A stretch of 64,000 bases of DNA, taken from NCBI GenBank assembly GCA_944388955.1, contig CALXKJ010000003.1, positions 1 to 64,000 on the forward strand. The letters are read 5' to 3'. Below the pieces are notes generated by a model. That model made no database searches. It saw nothing but the letters and a program-made list of their open reading frames with translations, and was not told the origin of the DNA. Source of the DNA: an uncultured Spirochaetaceae bacterium (GTDB lineage Bacteria > Spirochaetota > Spirochaetia > Sphaerochaetales > Sphaerochaetaceae). Below, one piece after another: positions 18,765 to 27,712 of this stretch. Each line of letters begins with the position of its first letter. Positions within the stretch are counted from its first letter, which is position 1. The translations under genes and the position numbers were made by a program.

Positions 18765-18830
18765 ATTATACACATATATTCCTTTTATTCCACTATCTAT
18801 GCATAAATATGTATTAAATCTGCATAAAAT
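18765..18830 (-). promoter_or_regulatory. argC promoter with ARG-box-like repeats
   Basis: TATAAT on the minus strand at 18770-18765. Just upstream, TGCAT-AAAT-ATGTA (18800-18813) is a near-palindrome spaced like the ArgR box TGAAT-N4-ATTCA, and a second half TGCATAAAAT lies at 18821-18830. An arginine-repressor role is inference. Confidence 0.35.
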
Positions 18831-18839
18831 CTCTGATTG

Positions 18840-19763
18840 TCAGTTCTTCTTCAGCTCTGAAAGGTCATAAGGCGTTGTCTGGTAGACAAAGTAATTAAGC
18901 CAGTTCGAATAAAGGAGATTTGCATGGGAGCGCCATCTCATCATAGGCTCTTCTGACGGATCATCATCGGGAAAATAGTTTTCGGGAATTGCCGTTCCAA
19001 GCCCCGCGTTGATATCACGCATATACTCATTCCTGAGCGTATCCCTGTCATACTCAGAGTGTCCCGTAATGAAAATCTGCCTGCCGTTCTTTGTCATTGA
19101 CGCATAAATCCCAGCTTCCTCGGAAAGAGAGAGAATCTTAAGCTTCGGCTCTTTCAGCATAGCTTCCCTATCCGACTCGGTGTACCTTGAGTGAGGAACC
19201 CAGAAAGTGTCATCAAAACCCCTAAGAAGCACAGGATTGCGATAAACAACACGATGAGGGAAAACACCGAAGAGCTTTTTCCCAAGGCTTATCTTCTTTA
19301 TGCCAAAATGGTAGTAAAGTGCGGCCTGGGCTCCCCAGCAGATATGGAATACAGAATGGACATGGCTTTTGGACCATTCCATGATATGGCAAAGCTCTCC
19401 CCAGTATTCAACTTCCTCGAATTCCATATTCTCAACAGGAGCACCTGTTATCACCATGCCATCGAAATTCTCATTCTCTATAGCGCTGAATGGCTTATAG
19501 AATGAAAGCATGTGCTCCTGAGGAGTGTTCTTCGAGACATGGCTCTCAACCTGCACAAGCGTAAGCTCCACCTGCAGCGGTGTATTGCCAAGAAGGCGCG
19601 AAAGCTGCGTCTCTGTCGCGATTTTCGTCGGCATGAGATTGAGAAGTGCAATTCTCAGAGGTCGCATGTCCTGCGTGCGAGCGCGCTTCTCAGTCATCAC
19701 GAAGATATTCTCATCTTCAAGCGTCTTCCTCGCAGGAAGCCTGTCCGGGATTTTTATAGGCAA
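18840..19763 (-). CDS. metAA: Homoserine O-acetyltransferase (MetA family)
   Basis: 307 residues of the MetA family. Catalytic Cys142 ([10 protein letters not shown]), and the His-x-Glu pair in [12 protein letters not shown]. Residue 111 is glutamate (TGAPVEN); E. coli MetA has glycine at this place, and that exchange is the known switch from succinyl-CoA to acetyl-CoA. I therefore call it an acetyltransferase, consistent with the neighbouring O-acetylhomoserine sulfhydrylase, whose end overlaps its start by 10 bases. Acts in the cytoplasm on the route from homoserine to methionine. Confidence 0.9.
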   Translation of the reverse strand: MPIKIPDRLPARKTLEDENIFVMTEKRARTQDMRPLRIALLNLMPTKIATETQLSRLLGNTPLQVELTLVQVESHVSKNTPQEHMLSFYKPFSAIENENFDGMVITGAPVENMEFEEVEYWGELCHIMEWSKSHVHSVFHICWGAQAALYYHFGIKKISLGKKLFGVFPHRVVYRNPVLLRGFDDTFWVPHSRYTESDREAMLKEPKLKILSLSEEAGIYASMTKNGRQIFITGHSEYDRDTLRNEYMRDINAGLGTAIPENYFPDDDPSEEPMMRWRSHANLLYSNWLNYFVYQTTPYDLSELKKN

Positions 19764-21040
19764 GTGAGAGCCTCCTCGATATCAGCGATGATATCATCAG
19801 CATCCTCTATGCCTACAGAGAAACGTACGAACCCAGGATCGATACCAGCCTCCCTCAGCAATTCATCGGAAAGCTGTCTGTGTGTCGTAGATGCGGGATT
19901 GAGAACACATGTCCTTGCATCCGCAACATGAACTACGATGCTTGCAAGGTGAAGCGAATCCATGAACTTCATAGCCTTTTCCCTGCCACCCTTCATCGAG
20001 AATGATACAACACCCGAGGCCATTCCGCCCTCAAGGTATTTCACAGCTTTCTCATGCTCAGGAGATGACTCGAGCCCCGGATAGCTGACACTCTCTATGA
20101 CATCAGTTCTCGATTCAAGATACTTTGCGACATGAAGAGCATTGTCACTATGTCTTCTGATTCTGAGATCGAGAGTCTCAAGCCCAAGATTCAGAAGGAA
20201 TGCGGCTATTGGCTGTGGTGTTGATCCCAGATCCCTCATAAGCTGTGTCCTTGCTTTCGTTATATATGCCTGATTACCGAAAGCTTCTGTATAGACGACA
20301 CCATGATATGACTCATCTGGAGTTGTCAGCTCAGGGTACTTCCCGCTTGCATTCCAGTCAAAGCGTCCGCTATCGACAATCATTCCTCCAACAACTGAAG
20401 CATGCCCATCCATATATTTAGTCGTGGAGTGAATGACTATATCCGCGCCGAGCTCAAAGGGACGGCACAGGATAGGCGTTGCAAATGTATTGTCTATAAT
20501 CACAGGGAGGCCCTTAGAATGCATAAGGGGAACAAAACGATCGAAATCAAAGACCTCAAGGGATGGATTTGCGATAGTCTCACCGAAAAAGAGCCTCGTC
20601 CTGTCATCGATATAAGAGAGTATCTCATCATCGCTCATCGAAGCATTTACGACTCTTGCCTCTATGCCCATGCGCTTCATCGTCACGAGAAAGAGATTGG
20701 TTGTACCACCATAGAGATTTCCCATCATGAGGAAATTGTCACCGCTTGACGCGATATTGAATACGGAGATAAGAGACGCGGCCTGCCCGGAAGATGTCAT
20801 CATCGCGCCTACGCCGCCCTCAAGCTCAGCGACTTTTCTCTCGACGCACTCAACAGTCGGATTGGATATCCTTGTATACATATGTCCGGGAGTCTTCAGA
20901 TCGAATAGGGCTGCAAGCTCCTCTGATGATGTGTACTTATACGTCGTGCTCTGATAAATAGGAAGGACGCGAGGCTCGCCATTTCCTGGCTCATAACCTC
21001 CTTCTACGCATATTGTTGCTCTTTTCCAGTTTCTGTCCAT
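19754..21040 (-). CDS. metY: O-acetylhomoserine sulfhydrylase
   Basis: 428 residues from the ATG at 21040; an in-frame TTG at 21058 is possible. Cys/Met-metabolism PLP enzyme: [22 protein letters not shown] near the N-terminus, and the PLP lysine in [20 protein letters not shown]. The length exceeds the roughly 380-400 residues of gamma-synthases and fits MetY. It makes homocysteine from O-acetylhomoserine and sulfide. TACAAT ends nine bases before the ATG and there is no ribosome-binding site, so the mRNA may be nearly leaderless. Confidence 0.9.
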   Translation of the reverse strand: MDRNWKRATICVEGGYEPGNGEPRVLPIYQSTTYKYTSSEELAALFDLKTPGHMYTRISNPTVECVERKVAELEGGVGAMMTSSGQAASLISVFNIASSGDNFLMMGNLYGGTTNLFLVTMKRMGIEARVVNASMSDDEILSYIDDRTRLFFGETIANPSLEVFDFDRFVPLMHSKGLPVIIDNTFATPILCRPFELGADIVIHSTTKYMDGHASVVGGMIVDSGRFDWNASGKYPELTTPDESYHGVVYTEAFGNQAYITKARTQLMRDLGSTPQPIAAFLLNLGLETLDLRIRRHSDNALHVAKYLESRTDVIESVSYPGLESSPEHEKAVKYLEGGMASGVVSFSMKGGREKAMKFMDSLHLASIVVHVADARTCVLNPASTTHRQLSDELLREAGIDPGFVRFSVGIEDADDIIADIEEALTCL

Positions 21041-21079
21041 GATGAAGGCATTGTACAATCTTCATCGGCAGTAAGTCGA

Positions 21080-21934
21080 CTATTTCAAGTCCTCCACAAC
21101 CATTTCTGGTGCTTCAAGCAATGCTTCAGGGAACACGAGGCTCTTCTTGAATATCTTCAGCGCAGATGCGAAATAGTAGCCATCGCATATCCTCTCATCG
21201 ATGTTGAAGACAAAATCAATGACACGGCGCTTTGACACGCTTCCATCCTCATTCAGTACAAGCTCAGCCCTCTTTGCACCGAAGGCAAGAAACACTGGAA
21301 CATTGCCGAAGTTGTAAAGATGGTGCTTTATCGGCGGGATGTTAAGGGAAGCCATATTCGTTATGAATAGAGAGCCATGAAATGGTGAGACAGCGGTCAG
21401 CGCAGACGGAATGAGACCGAAGTAGTCAGCAGTCTTAAGAACCCAGATTGCGAATTTCTTGAAGAGCCCCGGGATATAACCGACAATGCGCGCAGCGGCA
21501 TCAACGCCGCCCTCATCGCCTTCATAGACCTCTTTCAGTGCGTTATTGACCTTGTCATAAACATCGAAAAGCGTATCTGAAGGATTGAGGACAAGCTTGA
21601 TGGTCGTCTCCTGTCCATCAAGACTCATCTTCTTCTTAACAGCCATATTTATGACGATTCCGTTTCTTGCGTAGATCTTCTGTCCGCGTATGTATCTGTT
21701 TATTGCGGGGCGCTGTGATATCGTTCTGACATACGCCGCGATTATGATATGAAGAACACCTATCGAGTCATACCCGTCATGACGCAGCCTGCGTATAAGA
21801 GCTTCCACACCTTTCACATCAAAGCATTCGTTTATGGTGTTCTGGCTGTCACTTCTCTCAACCATTATGTATGGCACAATGGTCGTGAATGGGTCGAGTG
21901 ATTTTACACGGCGTCCTTCTTTCATCGATGACAT
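21080..21934 (-). CDS. 2-oxoacid dehydrogenase E2-like acyltransferase domain protein
   Basis: About 284 residues from the ATG at 21934 (21925 is an alternative; neither has a strong ribosome-binding site). The protein is a stand-alone catalytic domain of the CAT/E2 fold, without lipoyl or peripheral-subunit-binding domains: VLHIIIAAYVRTISQRPAINRY, SLFITNMASLNIPPIKHHLYNFG, and the C-terminal VFNIDERICDGYYFASAL. In true E2 enzymes the last motif is DHR-x-x-DG with a catalytic histidine; here it is DERICDG, so His is replaced by Glu. An acyltransferase activity is therefore doubtful. Role unknown; 39 bases upstream of metY on the same strand. Confidence 0.65.
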   Translation of the reverse strand: MSSMKEGRRVKSLDPFTTIVPYIMVERSDSQNTINECFDVKGVEALIRRLRHDGYDSIGVLHIIIAAYVRTISQRPAINRYIRGQKIYARNGIVINMAVKKKMSLDGQETTIKLVLNPSDTLFDVYDKVNNALKEVYEGDEGGVDAAARIVGYIPGLFKKFAIWVLKTADYFGLIPSALTAVSPFHGSLFITNMASLNIPPIKHHLYNFGNVPVFLAFGAKRAELVLNEDGSVSKRRVIDFVFNIDERICDGYYFASALKIFKKSLVFPEALLEAPEMVVEDLK

Positions 21935-22215
21935 CTTACCGCAGATTCGGGATTTATTCCACAAATCCGAACAATATGCAAACGCAATGAACATGGCAAG
22001 AAGAATATGGGCGAAGAAGAAAGATATCGAAAGATATAGGGAATGGGCTTTGTACGCCTATTTCTTATATCGAGTTGACATACTGCAACTGTACCAGCAT
22101 ATGCACTTTTTCATACCGGAGCAACTGACAGCAGTGATTTTTCACATAGTGATCTTATAGCTCTTATACTCATACAGGCTTAACGCATTCTACGCTTTTT
22201 ATGAGTTATCCATAC
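21935..22215. other. Intergenic stretch without a recognised gene
   Basis: Only weak open frames are present. A plus-strand frame from about 21990 to 22160 reads MNMARRIWAKKKDIERYREW and then a hydrophobic tail, but no start signal or family could be recognised. It may be a gene remnant. Confidence 0.3.
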
Positions 22216-22378
22216 TTGATAGCTTATTAAATTCTCTTTTTATATGATATATTGTATTCGTGACGAAAGCATGCTATTCCAGATTGCGTCCGAATAATGA
22301 AACGAGAAAGCAGATGACAAGAAACATCGGATGCATATGAGAAACACTAGCATTGCCTTGACTCTAAACTACCGTTTA
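22216..22378 (+). promoter_or_regulatory. Promoter and operator-like repeat of the toxin-antitoxin operon
   Basis: TTGATA at 22216-22221 and TTTATA at 22239-22244 (17-base spacer) in an AT-rich stretch form a candidate promoter. The inverted repeat TAAAC-TACC-GTTTA at 22365-22378 abuts the AAGGAG site of the antitoxin gene; antitoxins of this type usually bind such repeats to repress their own operon. Confidence 0.4.
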
Positions 22379-22391
22379 AGGAGAAAACAGG

Positions 22392-22640
22392 ATGTGCAGG
22401 ATATCAGTAACCTACGATACGGCAAAACGCGACATCATCAAGAAGAACCTCGCAGAAAGCAGAATGAGCATTCAGGATGCAATAAGGCTCTATCTCGAGG
22501 TGCTTTCACACAGCGAGAATGTAGAAGACCTTAAGGCTTATTTGATCAAAAAGAAAGTGGAATCAGATCCAGAGGATACTGTCTATCATTTCGACAATGC
22601 AGAAGATGCAATGGATTTTCTAGACTATGCTACACGTTGA
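22392..22640 (+). CDS. RelB/DinJ-family antitoxin
   Basis: 82 residues. The N-terminus (CRISVTYDTAKRDIIKKNLA) fits the ribbon-helix-helix DNA-binding part of DinJ/RelB antitoxins; the acidic C-terminus (ESDPEDTVYHFDNAEDAMDF) is the usual toxin-binding tail. AAGGAG lies about 10 bases before the ATG. The 3' end overlaps the toxin gene by 14 bases, a typical coupling. The protein would neutralise the toxin and repress the operon. Confidence 0.75.
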   Translation: MCRISVTYDTAKRDIIKKNLAESRMSIQDAIRLYLEVLSHSENVEDLKAYLIKKKVESDPEDTVYHFDNAEDAMDFLDYATR

Positions 22641-22947
22641 TTATGGGAAAAAGTTCTCTAAACAAGCAGAAAAATGCAAAAGGCGTGGCAAGAATATGCA
22701 AAAGCTACGCGATGTTGTTCTTACTATATCAAAAGGGGAACCTTTCGCGGAAAAGCATCGCAACCACTATCTGGAAAACCGGAAGTGCTGGGATTGTCAT
22801 ATAGCGCCGGATTGTGTACTGCTCTACCGCATCCATGATGACGTACTCATTCTGGAGCTATTGGAAACCGGCACGCATTCGGATTTATTCAAAGAAGCAG
22901 AGAGAGAATACAGCATAAAAGGTGAAAACCATCTGAGTATAGACTAA
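22627..22947 (+). CDS. YafQ/RelE-family mRNA-interferase toxin
   Basis: 106 residues with the YafQ layout: DYGKKFSKQAEKCKRRGKN at the N-terminus, basic central part, then WDCHIAPDCVLLYRIHDD and the terminal LETGTHSDLF. The conserved histidines of the family (KHRNHYL, CHIAPD, GTHSDLF) are present, so it looks intact. Such toxins cut mRNA in the ribosome A site. Second gene of a type II pair. Confidence 0.82.
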   Translation: MLHVDYGKKFSKQAEKCKRRGKNMQKLRDVVLTISKGEPFAEKHRNHYLENRKCWDCHIAPDCVLLYRIHDDVLILELLETGTHSDLFKEAEREYSIKGENHLSID

Positions 22948-23161
22948 ACTCTTCTGGCAATCTTCATAATCTGCTTATGAATTTTCTATCATGTGTGAAA
23001 TTACAGGATTCGCAGATCACATGATTATTCCAGAAGCTATGAGCATGATAAAGTGCAATGAATAATTAGTGCATATTTATTCTGTTTTCTACATAATTAA
23101 GATTAATTTTGTTGACCGCATGTATTTTATGCAGAAGAATAGAGCAAAAGAGAGGAAAATA

Positions 23162-24607
23162 ATGGCTGATATACACTTTTATACCGGAGAGGCCCTGCCC
23201 CTCGAGCTGCATAAAGTCAGAATCGTACAGCACCTGAATCTTGTACCTGTCGAAAGACGGGCTGAAGCAATAGCAGAAGCAGGCTATAACACATTCCTTC
23301 TCAGGAACAGGGATATATTCCTCGACATGCTCACTGATAGCGGAGTCAACGCAATGAGCGACAGACAGCTTGCAGCTATGATGATTGCTGATGACAGCTA
23401 TGCAGGCAGTGAGACATTCACCAGGCTCACTGATGCGCTTGAACGTGTATTCGGCACAAAGTATTTCCTTCCAGCCCATCAGGGAAGAGCGGCGGAGAAT
23501 ATAATCGCGATGACATTCGTGAAGCCAGGCACGATAATCCCGATGAATTATCATTTCACGACAACAAAAGCTCATATAACCAGACTTGGCGGCACAGTTG
23601 AGGAGGTCGTGATTGACGAAGGCGTCAAAGTCACAAGTGATTTTCCTTTCAAAGGCAACTTCGATCTCGAAAAGCTGGAGAAACTTCTGAAAGAGAAAGG
23701 AGACAGAATACCATTCGTTAGAATCGAGGCAGGCACCAACCTCATAGGCGGACAGCCTTTGTCGCTGGAGAATATCGAGAAGACAGCAGATCTTGTACAT
23801 AGATACGGGAAACTGGTTGTAATGGATGCAAGCCTTCTCCAGGATAATCTCTACTTCATAAAAGTACGCGAGGAAAAGGCTAAGAATCTCTCCATTCCGG
23901 AAATCACGAGAAGAATCTCCGAAAAGATGGATATAATCTACTTCTCTGCCAGAAAACTCGGTTTTGCACGAGGCGGAGGAATCTCAATACATGACAAAAG
24001 CCTGTATCTTAAAATGCGTGAGCTGGTACCGATGTTTGAGGGATTCCTCACTTATGGGGGAATGAGTGTCAGGGAAATGGAGGCGATGGCGGTCGGCCTC
24101 GATGAAACAATGGATATGGATGTCATATCGCAAGGCCCGCTTTTCATTGAGTACATGACAAAAGAGCTCATCAAGCTCGGTATACCTGTTGTCACCCCTG
24201 CAGGAGGCCTTGGCTGCCATCTCGATGCCTCCCGCTTCATTCCTCATGTCAGTCAGGAAGAATACCCTGCTGGTGCACTTGGAGCTGCTGTATATATCGC
24301 GGGCTCAGTAAGAGGGATGGAAAGAGGAACGATATCGGAGCAGAGAGAGCCTGATGGCTCCGAGCATCTTGCATCCGTAGAACTTCTGCGTCTTGCCCTT
24401 CCTCGCAGGGTCTTCACAGCATCTCAGGTAAAGTATGCTGTCGACAGAATCAAATGGCTATATGACAACAGGAATCTGATTGGCGGCTTGAGATTTGTCG
24501 AAGAGCCTTCATCGCTGCGATTCTTCTTCGGCAGGCTTGAGCCCGTATCTGACTGGCCGGAGAAACTGGTGAGGAAATTCAGGGAGGATTTCGGGGAAAG
24601 CCTTTAG
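23162..24607 (+). CDS. tnaA: Tryptophanase (beta-eliminating PLP lyase)
   Basis: 481 residues from the ATG at 23162, which has AGAGAGG upstream; an in-frame start at 23069 would add an AT-rich-encoded, unlikely tail. Family motifs: DDSYAGSETFTRL, FLPAHQGRAAENI, and PLP lysine (about 265) in IYFSARKLGFARGGGISI. Splits tryptophan to indole, pyruvate and ammonia; tyrosine phenol-lyase is a close relative and cannot be excluded by eye. TTGACC (23112) and AAGAAT (23135) form a possible promoter. I found no TnaC-like leader peptide with Trp. A MATE exporter follows after 36 bases. Confidence 0.83.
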   Translation: MADIHFYTGEALPLELHKVRIVQHLNLVPVERRAEAIAEAGYNTFLLRNRDIFLDMLTDSGVNAMSDRQLAAMMIADDSYAGSETFTRLTDALERVFGTKYFLPAHQGRAAENIIAMTFVKPGTIIPMNYHFTTTKAHITRLGGTVEEVVIDEGVKVTSDFPFKGNFDLEKLEKLLKEKGDRIPFVRIEAGTNLIGGQPLSLENIEKTADLVHRYGKLVVMDASLLQDNLYFIKVREEKAKNLSIPEITRRISEKMDIIYFSARKLGFARGGGISIHDKSLYLKMRELVPMFEGFLTYGGMSVREMEAMAVGLDETMDMDVISQGPLFIEYMTKELIKLGIPVVTPAGGLGCHLDASRFIPHVSQEEYPAGALGAAVYIAGSVRGMERGTISEQREPDGSEHLASVELLRLALPRRVFTASQVKYAVDRIKWLYDNRNLIGGLRFVEEPSSLRFFFGRLEPVSDWPEKLVRKFREDFGESL

Positions 24608-24628
24608 TAGCAAAAGCGATGAAGTTGG

Positions 24629-24643
24629 GATAATATCCTGGGT
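24629..24643 (+). promoter_or_regulatory. -10 box nine bases before the ATG
   Basis: GATAAT at 24629-24634, nine bases before the ATG at 24644, with no ribosome-binding site between. Suggests its own near-leaderless transcript. Confidence 0.35.
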
Positions 24644-26002
24644 ATGGAACAGAATGACCTTGCCACGAAGAGCATCCCTCAGCTCGTGATGAAGCTGTCA
24701 ATCCCAATGATAATCGCCCAGCTCGTTAACGGGCTTTACAGCATAGTAGACAGAATCTATCTGGGACATGTTGAAGGTGCAGGTGCGGGAATACTCACAG
24801 GAGTCGGCATCACATATCCCATCATACTGCTTATTACAGCATTCTCTAATCTGATTGGCTCCGGCGGCGGTCCAAGAGCTGCGATAAGACTAGGACAGAA
24901 AGAGCAGAAGAAAGCCGAGGATATAGTGGCAGTATCTGCGGCATCGCTTATTGCTATGTCTGTAATCCTGATGGTCATTTTCTATATCTTCAGGAAGCCT
25001 CTCCTCTATACATTCGGCGCCTCCGATGCCACATTCAGATACGCAGATGAATACCTGGTTGTCTATCTGATAGGCACGCCATTCGTGCTTCTCACGCTCG
25101 GTCTCAATCCTTTTATATCAGCGCAGGGAAAGACAACGATGAGCATGCTCACCGTAATCATCGGCGCTGTGCTGAATATCATTCTCGACCCTATTTTCAT
25201 CTTTGTCTTCGGTATGGGGGCAAAAGGCGCGGCTATTGCGACAGTCATAAGCCAGTTTGTATCGGCGCTCTATGTCGTACTCTTCCTCGCGGGCAAGAAC
25301 AGTACACTCCGTCTTCGTTTCAGGGATCTCAGGATTGATTTCCCAATTCTCATGCCCATTCTCGCTCTTGGTGTGTCACCATTCATCATGAGTGCCACAG
25401 AAGCCGCCATAAACGCTGCTTTCAATTCAAGACTGCAGATGATAGCGGGAGACATGGCTGTAGGGACAATGACGATATTCGCCTCCATCCTCACATTCAT
25501 CAATATGCCGCTGACTGGAATGAATCAGGCGGTGACCCCGCTTGTGAGCTATAACTTCGGAGCCAGCCTCAACGACAGGGTAAAGAAGATTTATTTCTTC
25601 GCGCTTAAAGTGGAAGTGCTTTACTGCTTCCTCTCATGCACATTCTGCAATATATTCCCAAAGGCAGTTATAGGGCTGTTCACGTCAGATGCGGCGATGC
25701 TTGAATATGCTGCCCCATACATGAAGTTCTTCATAACGGGATTTTCAATATTCGGCCTGCAGTCATGCTCACAGAATACATTCGTGGGTCTCGGACAGGC
25801 CGGAAAATCTCTTTTCCTCGCGATTTTCCGCAAGCTTATCCTCTTGATACCTCTTGTATACATACTTTCATCAACATCACTGGGCGTCACGGGAGTATTC
25901 CTTGCAGAGTCAATCTCGGATGCCACTTCGGCGACTGTAACATTCACGATTTTCATGCTTACTTTGCCAGGAATTCTCAGAAGGGGCGCCCCGAAAACAT
26001 GA
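24644..26002 (+). CDS. MATE-family multidrug exporter
   Basis: 452 residues with twelve predicted membrane segments in two MatE halves: LSIPMIIAQLVNGLYSIVDRIYLGH starts half one, and LTGMNQAVTPLVSYNFGA marks half two. Closest in feel to the MepA subgroup of cation-coupled drug exporters. Substrate unknown; position directly after tryptophanase makes indole or aromatic compounds conceivable, but that is speculation. One of three MATE genes within 8.3 kb. Confidence 0.88.
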   Translation: MEQNDLATKSIPQLVMKLSIPMIIAQLVNGLYSIVDRIYLGHVEGAGAGILTGVGITYPIILLITAFSNLIGSGGGPRAAIRLGQKEQKKAEDIVAVSAASLIAMSVILMVIFYIFRKPLLYTFGASDATFRYADEYLVVYLIGTPFVLLTLGLNPFISAQGKTTMSMLTVIIGAVLNIILDPIFIFVFGMGAKGAAIATVISQFVSALYVVLFLAGKNSTLRLRFRDLRIDFPILMPILALGVSPFIMSATEAAINAAFNSRLQMIAGDMAVGTMTIFASILTFINMPLTGMNQAVTPLVSYNFGASLNDRVKKIYFFALKVEVLYCFLSCTFCNIFPKAVIGLFTSDAAMLEYAAPYMKFFITGFSIFGLQSCSQNTFVGLGQAGKSLFLAIFRKLILLIPLVYILSSTSLGVTGVFLAESISDATSATVTFTIFMLTLPGILRRGAPKT

Positions 26003-26043
26003 TTATCCTTGCGCGAGCTATAGAATAATCATACGATATCTAT

Positions 26044-27048
26044 ATGTCAGATTACAGATTATCGAGGGCGACAAGAAAGATAATCAGCTTCGCGAGCCGT
26101 ATCCAGCCGCGTGATCCAGATTCTCTCTCCGACGACCTTATTAATAATATAAACACTATGAAAATTTCACCGAAGGAAAAAAAGAAGCTTCTCTGCCCTT
26201 CGCGTGATATATCCACTTCGACATTCATAATACCCGTGACCGACGGTGCTGTCACAGGCTACTATTTCTCCAATCCTAAGCTTTCAGAGCTGACAGGACT
26301 TGTGCCTCTGACCATCTACTGCCATGGAGGTGGATGGGTATTCGGGAATATGGATTTCTATACCGTCTTTCTCCGCCATCTTGCCGAAGTGACTGAATCA
26401 TCCATTCTTCTTGTTGACTACCGTCTTGCGCCATCACACCGGTTTCCTACCCCAGTTGAGGATTGCTACGATGCCCTGCTCTGGGCCGCGGAAGGTGCGA
26501 AATACTGGAAAGCCGACCCTGACAGGATTTTCATCGCAGGTGACAGCGCGGGCGGGAATCTTGCCGCTGCTACCGCTATACTCGCAAGGGACAGGAAAGG
26601 TCCCCAGCTTGCCGGTCAGATTCTCTTCTACCCTATCACAGACTGCAGATTGAGAACCGAGTCAATGCTCAAGCATAAAGATAGTCCGATGCTTAACGAG
26701 AAAATGCTCTCCTTCTACGTGAAGAACTACGCGAGAGAGCCCAAAGATATACTTTCACCGCTATTCTCACCCGCGCTCTCGACAGATCTTTCGAGATTGC
26801 CACCAGCCCTTATTATCTCATCTGAACTCGACCCGCTCTCAGATGACGGAAAGCTTTACGCGGACGCGCTTAATGCCTCGGGAACGAAAGCCAACGCGCT
26901 TACTGTCAAAGGTGCTTATCATGGATTCATGCCTTACAGACATGCAATAGGAAGGATTCAGGGAGAGACTGCCATGAGGCAGTTCATCTCAGGCCGCCCT
27001 GTTGAGAATGTGGGGCTCTCACAGGAGCACGAACGGAAGAAAATATAA
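26044..27048 (+). CDS. Alpha/beta hydrolase, hormone-sensitive-lipase-type esterase
   Basis: 334 residues. The oxyanion motif HGGGWVFG, nucleophile GDSAGGN, acid SELDPLSDDG and histidine GAYHGFMP form a complete catalytic set of the HSL (family IV) esterases. No signal peptide, so cytoplasmic; acts on small acyl or acetyl esters. No ribosome-binding site is seen; TACGAT ends six bases before the ATG. Confidence 0.87.
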   Translation: MSDYRLSRATRKIISFASRIQPRDPDSLSDDLINNINTMKISPKEKKKLLCPSRDISTSTFIIPVTDGAVTGYYFSNPKLSELTGLVPLTIYCHGGGWVFGNMDFYTVFLRHLAEVTESSILLVDYRLAPSHRFPTPVEDCYDALLWAAEGAKYWKADPDRIFIAGDSAGGNLAAATAILARDRKGPQLAGQILFYPITDCRLRTESMLKHKDSPMLNEKMLSFYVKNYAREPKDILSPLFSPALSTDLSRLPPALIISSELDPLSDDGKLYADALNASGTKANALTVKGAYHGFMPYRHAIGRIQGETAMRQFISGRPVENVGLSQEHERKKI

Positions 27049-27242
27049 GAAGGAGGACTCCTTGAAGATACCAGAGAGAGGACCACACCGGCAGAAAAGG
27101 TGTGCGCTCAGCTTGGTCATCAGGGGGGATTCGATTAAGCTGAAATTCCGGATTGTGATCCTCTCACTACTATCCTTAAGATACCACCTTCAGCAGTATA
27201 TTAACGTACATAAACTGCCTAATGTCAATCAAAAAGGGGCCA

Positions 27243-27253
27243 TATAATACAAA
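27243..27253 (+). promoter_or_regulatory. Perfect -10 box five bases before the ATG (leaderless)
   Basis: TATAAT at 27243-27248, then ACAAA, then the ATG of the vsr-like gene. A start site seven bases after the box would be at the ATG itself. Confidence 0.5.
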
Positions 27254-27679
27254 ATGACAGAAGAACAGCGCAGTTATAACATGTCTCGAATCAAAGGAAA
27301 GGATACTTCAATCGAAAGGATTCTCTCCCGTGCTCTCTGGCGTCGCGGGCTCAGATTCAGAAAGAACAGCTCTTCTGTCTATGGCCATCCTGATATCTCC
27401 ATCAAGAAATACAGAATCGCGATTTTCTGCGATGGTGATTTCTGGCATGGCTATGACTGGGAGAACAGGAAGAACTCGATAAAATCACACAGAGATTACT
27501 GGATCCCGAAAATCGAGAGAAACATAGAAAAGGACGTAGAAGTCAATCATGTCCTGCATGGCATGGGCTACACAGTGATACGGCTCTGGGAGCATGAGAT
27601 ACGGAAAGACGCAGATGACGCTGCTGATATGATTATGAGAATCGTGAATGAAAAGAAAAATCAGTCCCAATGCAGATGA
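27254..27679 (+). CDS. vsr: Very-short-patch (Vsr-like) mismatch endonuclease
   Basis: 141 residues. MSRIKGKDTSIERILSRALW at the N-terminus, GHPDISIKKYRIAIFCDGDFWHG and RLWEHEI match the Vsr fold (PD-x and FWHG metal-site region). Vsr nicks beside T:G mismatches that arise by deamination of 5-methylcytosine. The canonical zinc-binding cysteines (FVHGCFWHxHxC) are absent, as FCDGDFWHGYDW shows, a variant form. No cytosine methyltransferase is encoded nearby, so it is an orphan here. The last 19 bases are part of the terminator of the convergent gene. Confidence 0.82.
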   Translation: MTEEQRSYNMSRIKGKDTSIERILSRALWRRGLRFRKNSSSVYGHPDISIKKYRIAIFCDGDFWHGYDWENRKNSIKSHRDYWIPKIERNIEKDVEVNHVLHGMGYTVIRLWEHEIRKDADDAADMIMRIVNEKKNQSQCR

Positions 27680-27703
27680 AGGGGTTTTGCATAGGGACTG
27701 ATC
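27656..27703 (-). terminator. Intrinsic terminator of the minus-strand membrane protein gene
   Basis: TCAGTCCC-x-ATGCA / TGCAT-x-GGGACTGA is a 13-pair stem with one mismatch. On the minus strand it is followed by TTTTTCTTTTC. The stem overlaps the last codons of the vsr-like gene. Confidence 0.75.
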
Positions 27704-27712
27704 AGGAAGCAA

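Noticed and set aside
22991-23065. 24-codon frame before tryptophanase as a TnaC-like leader peptide
   Set aside because: It contains no tryptophan and no Pro-stop arrest end, and has no ribosome-binding site.
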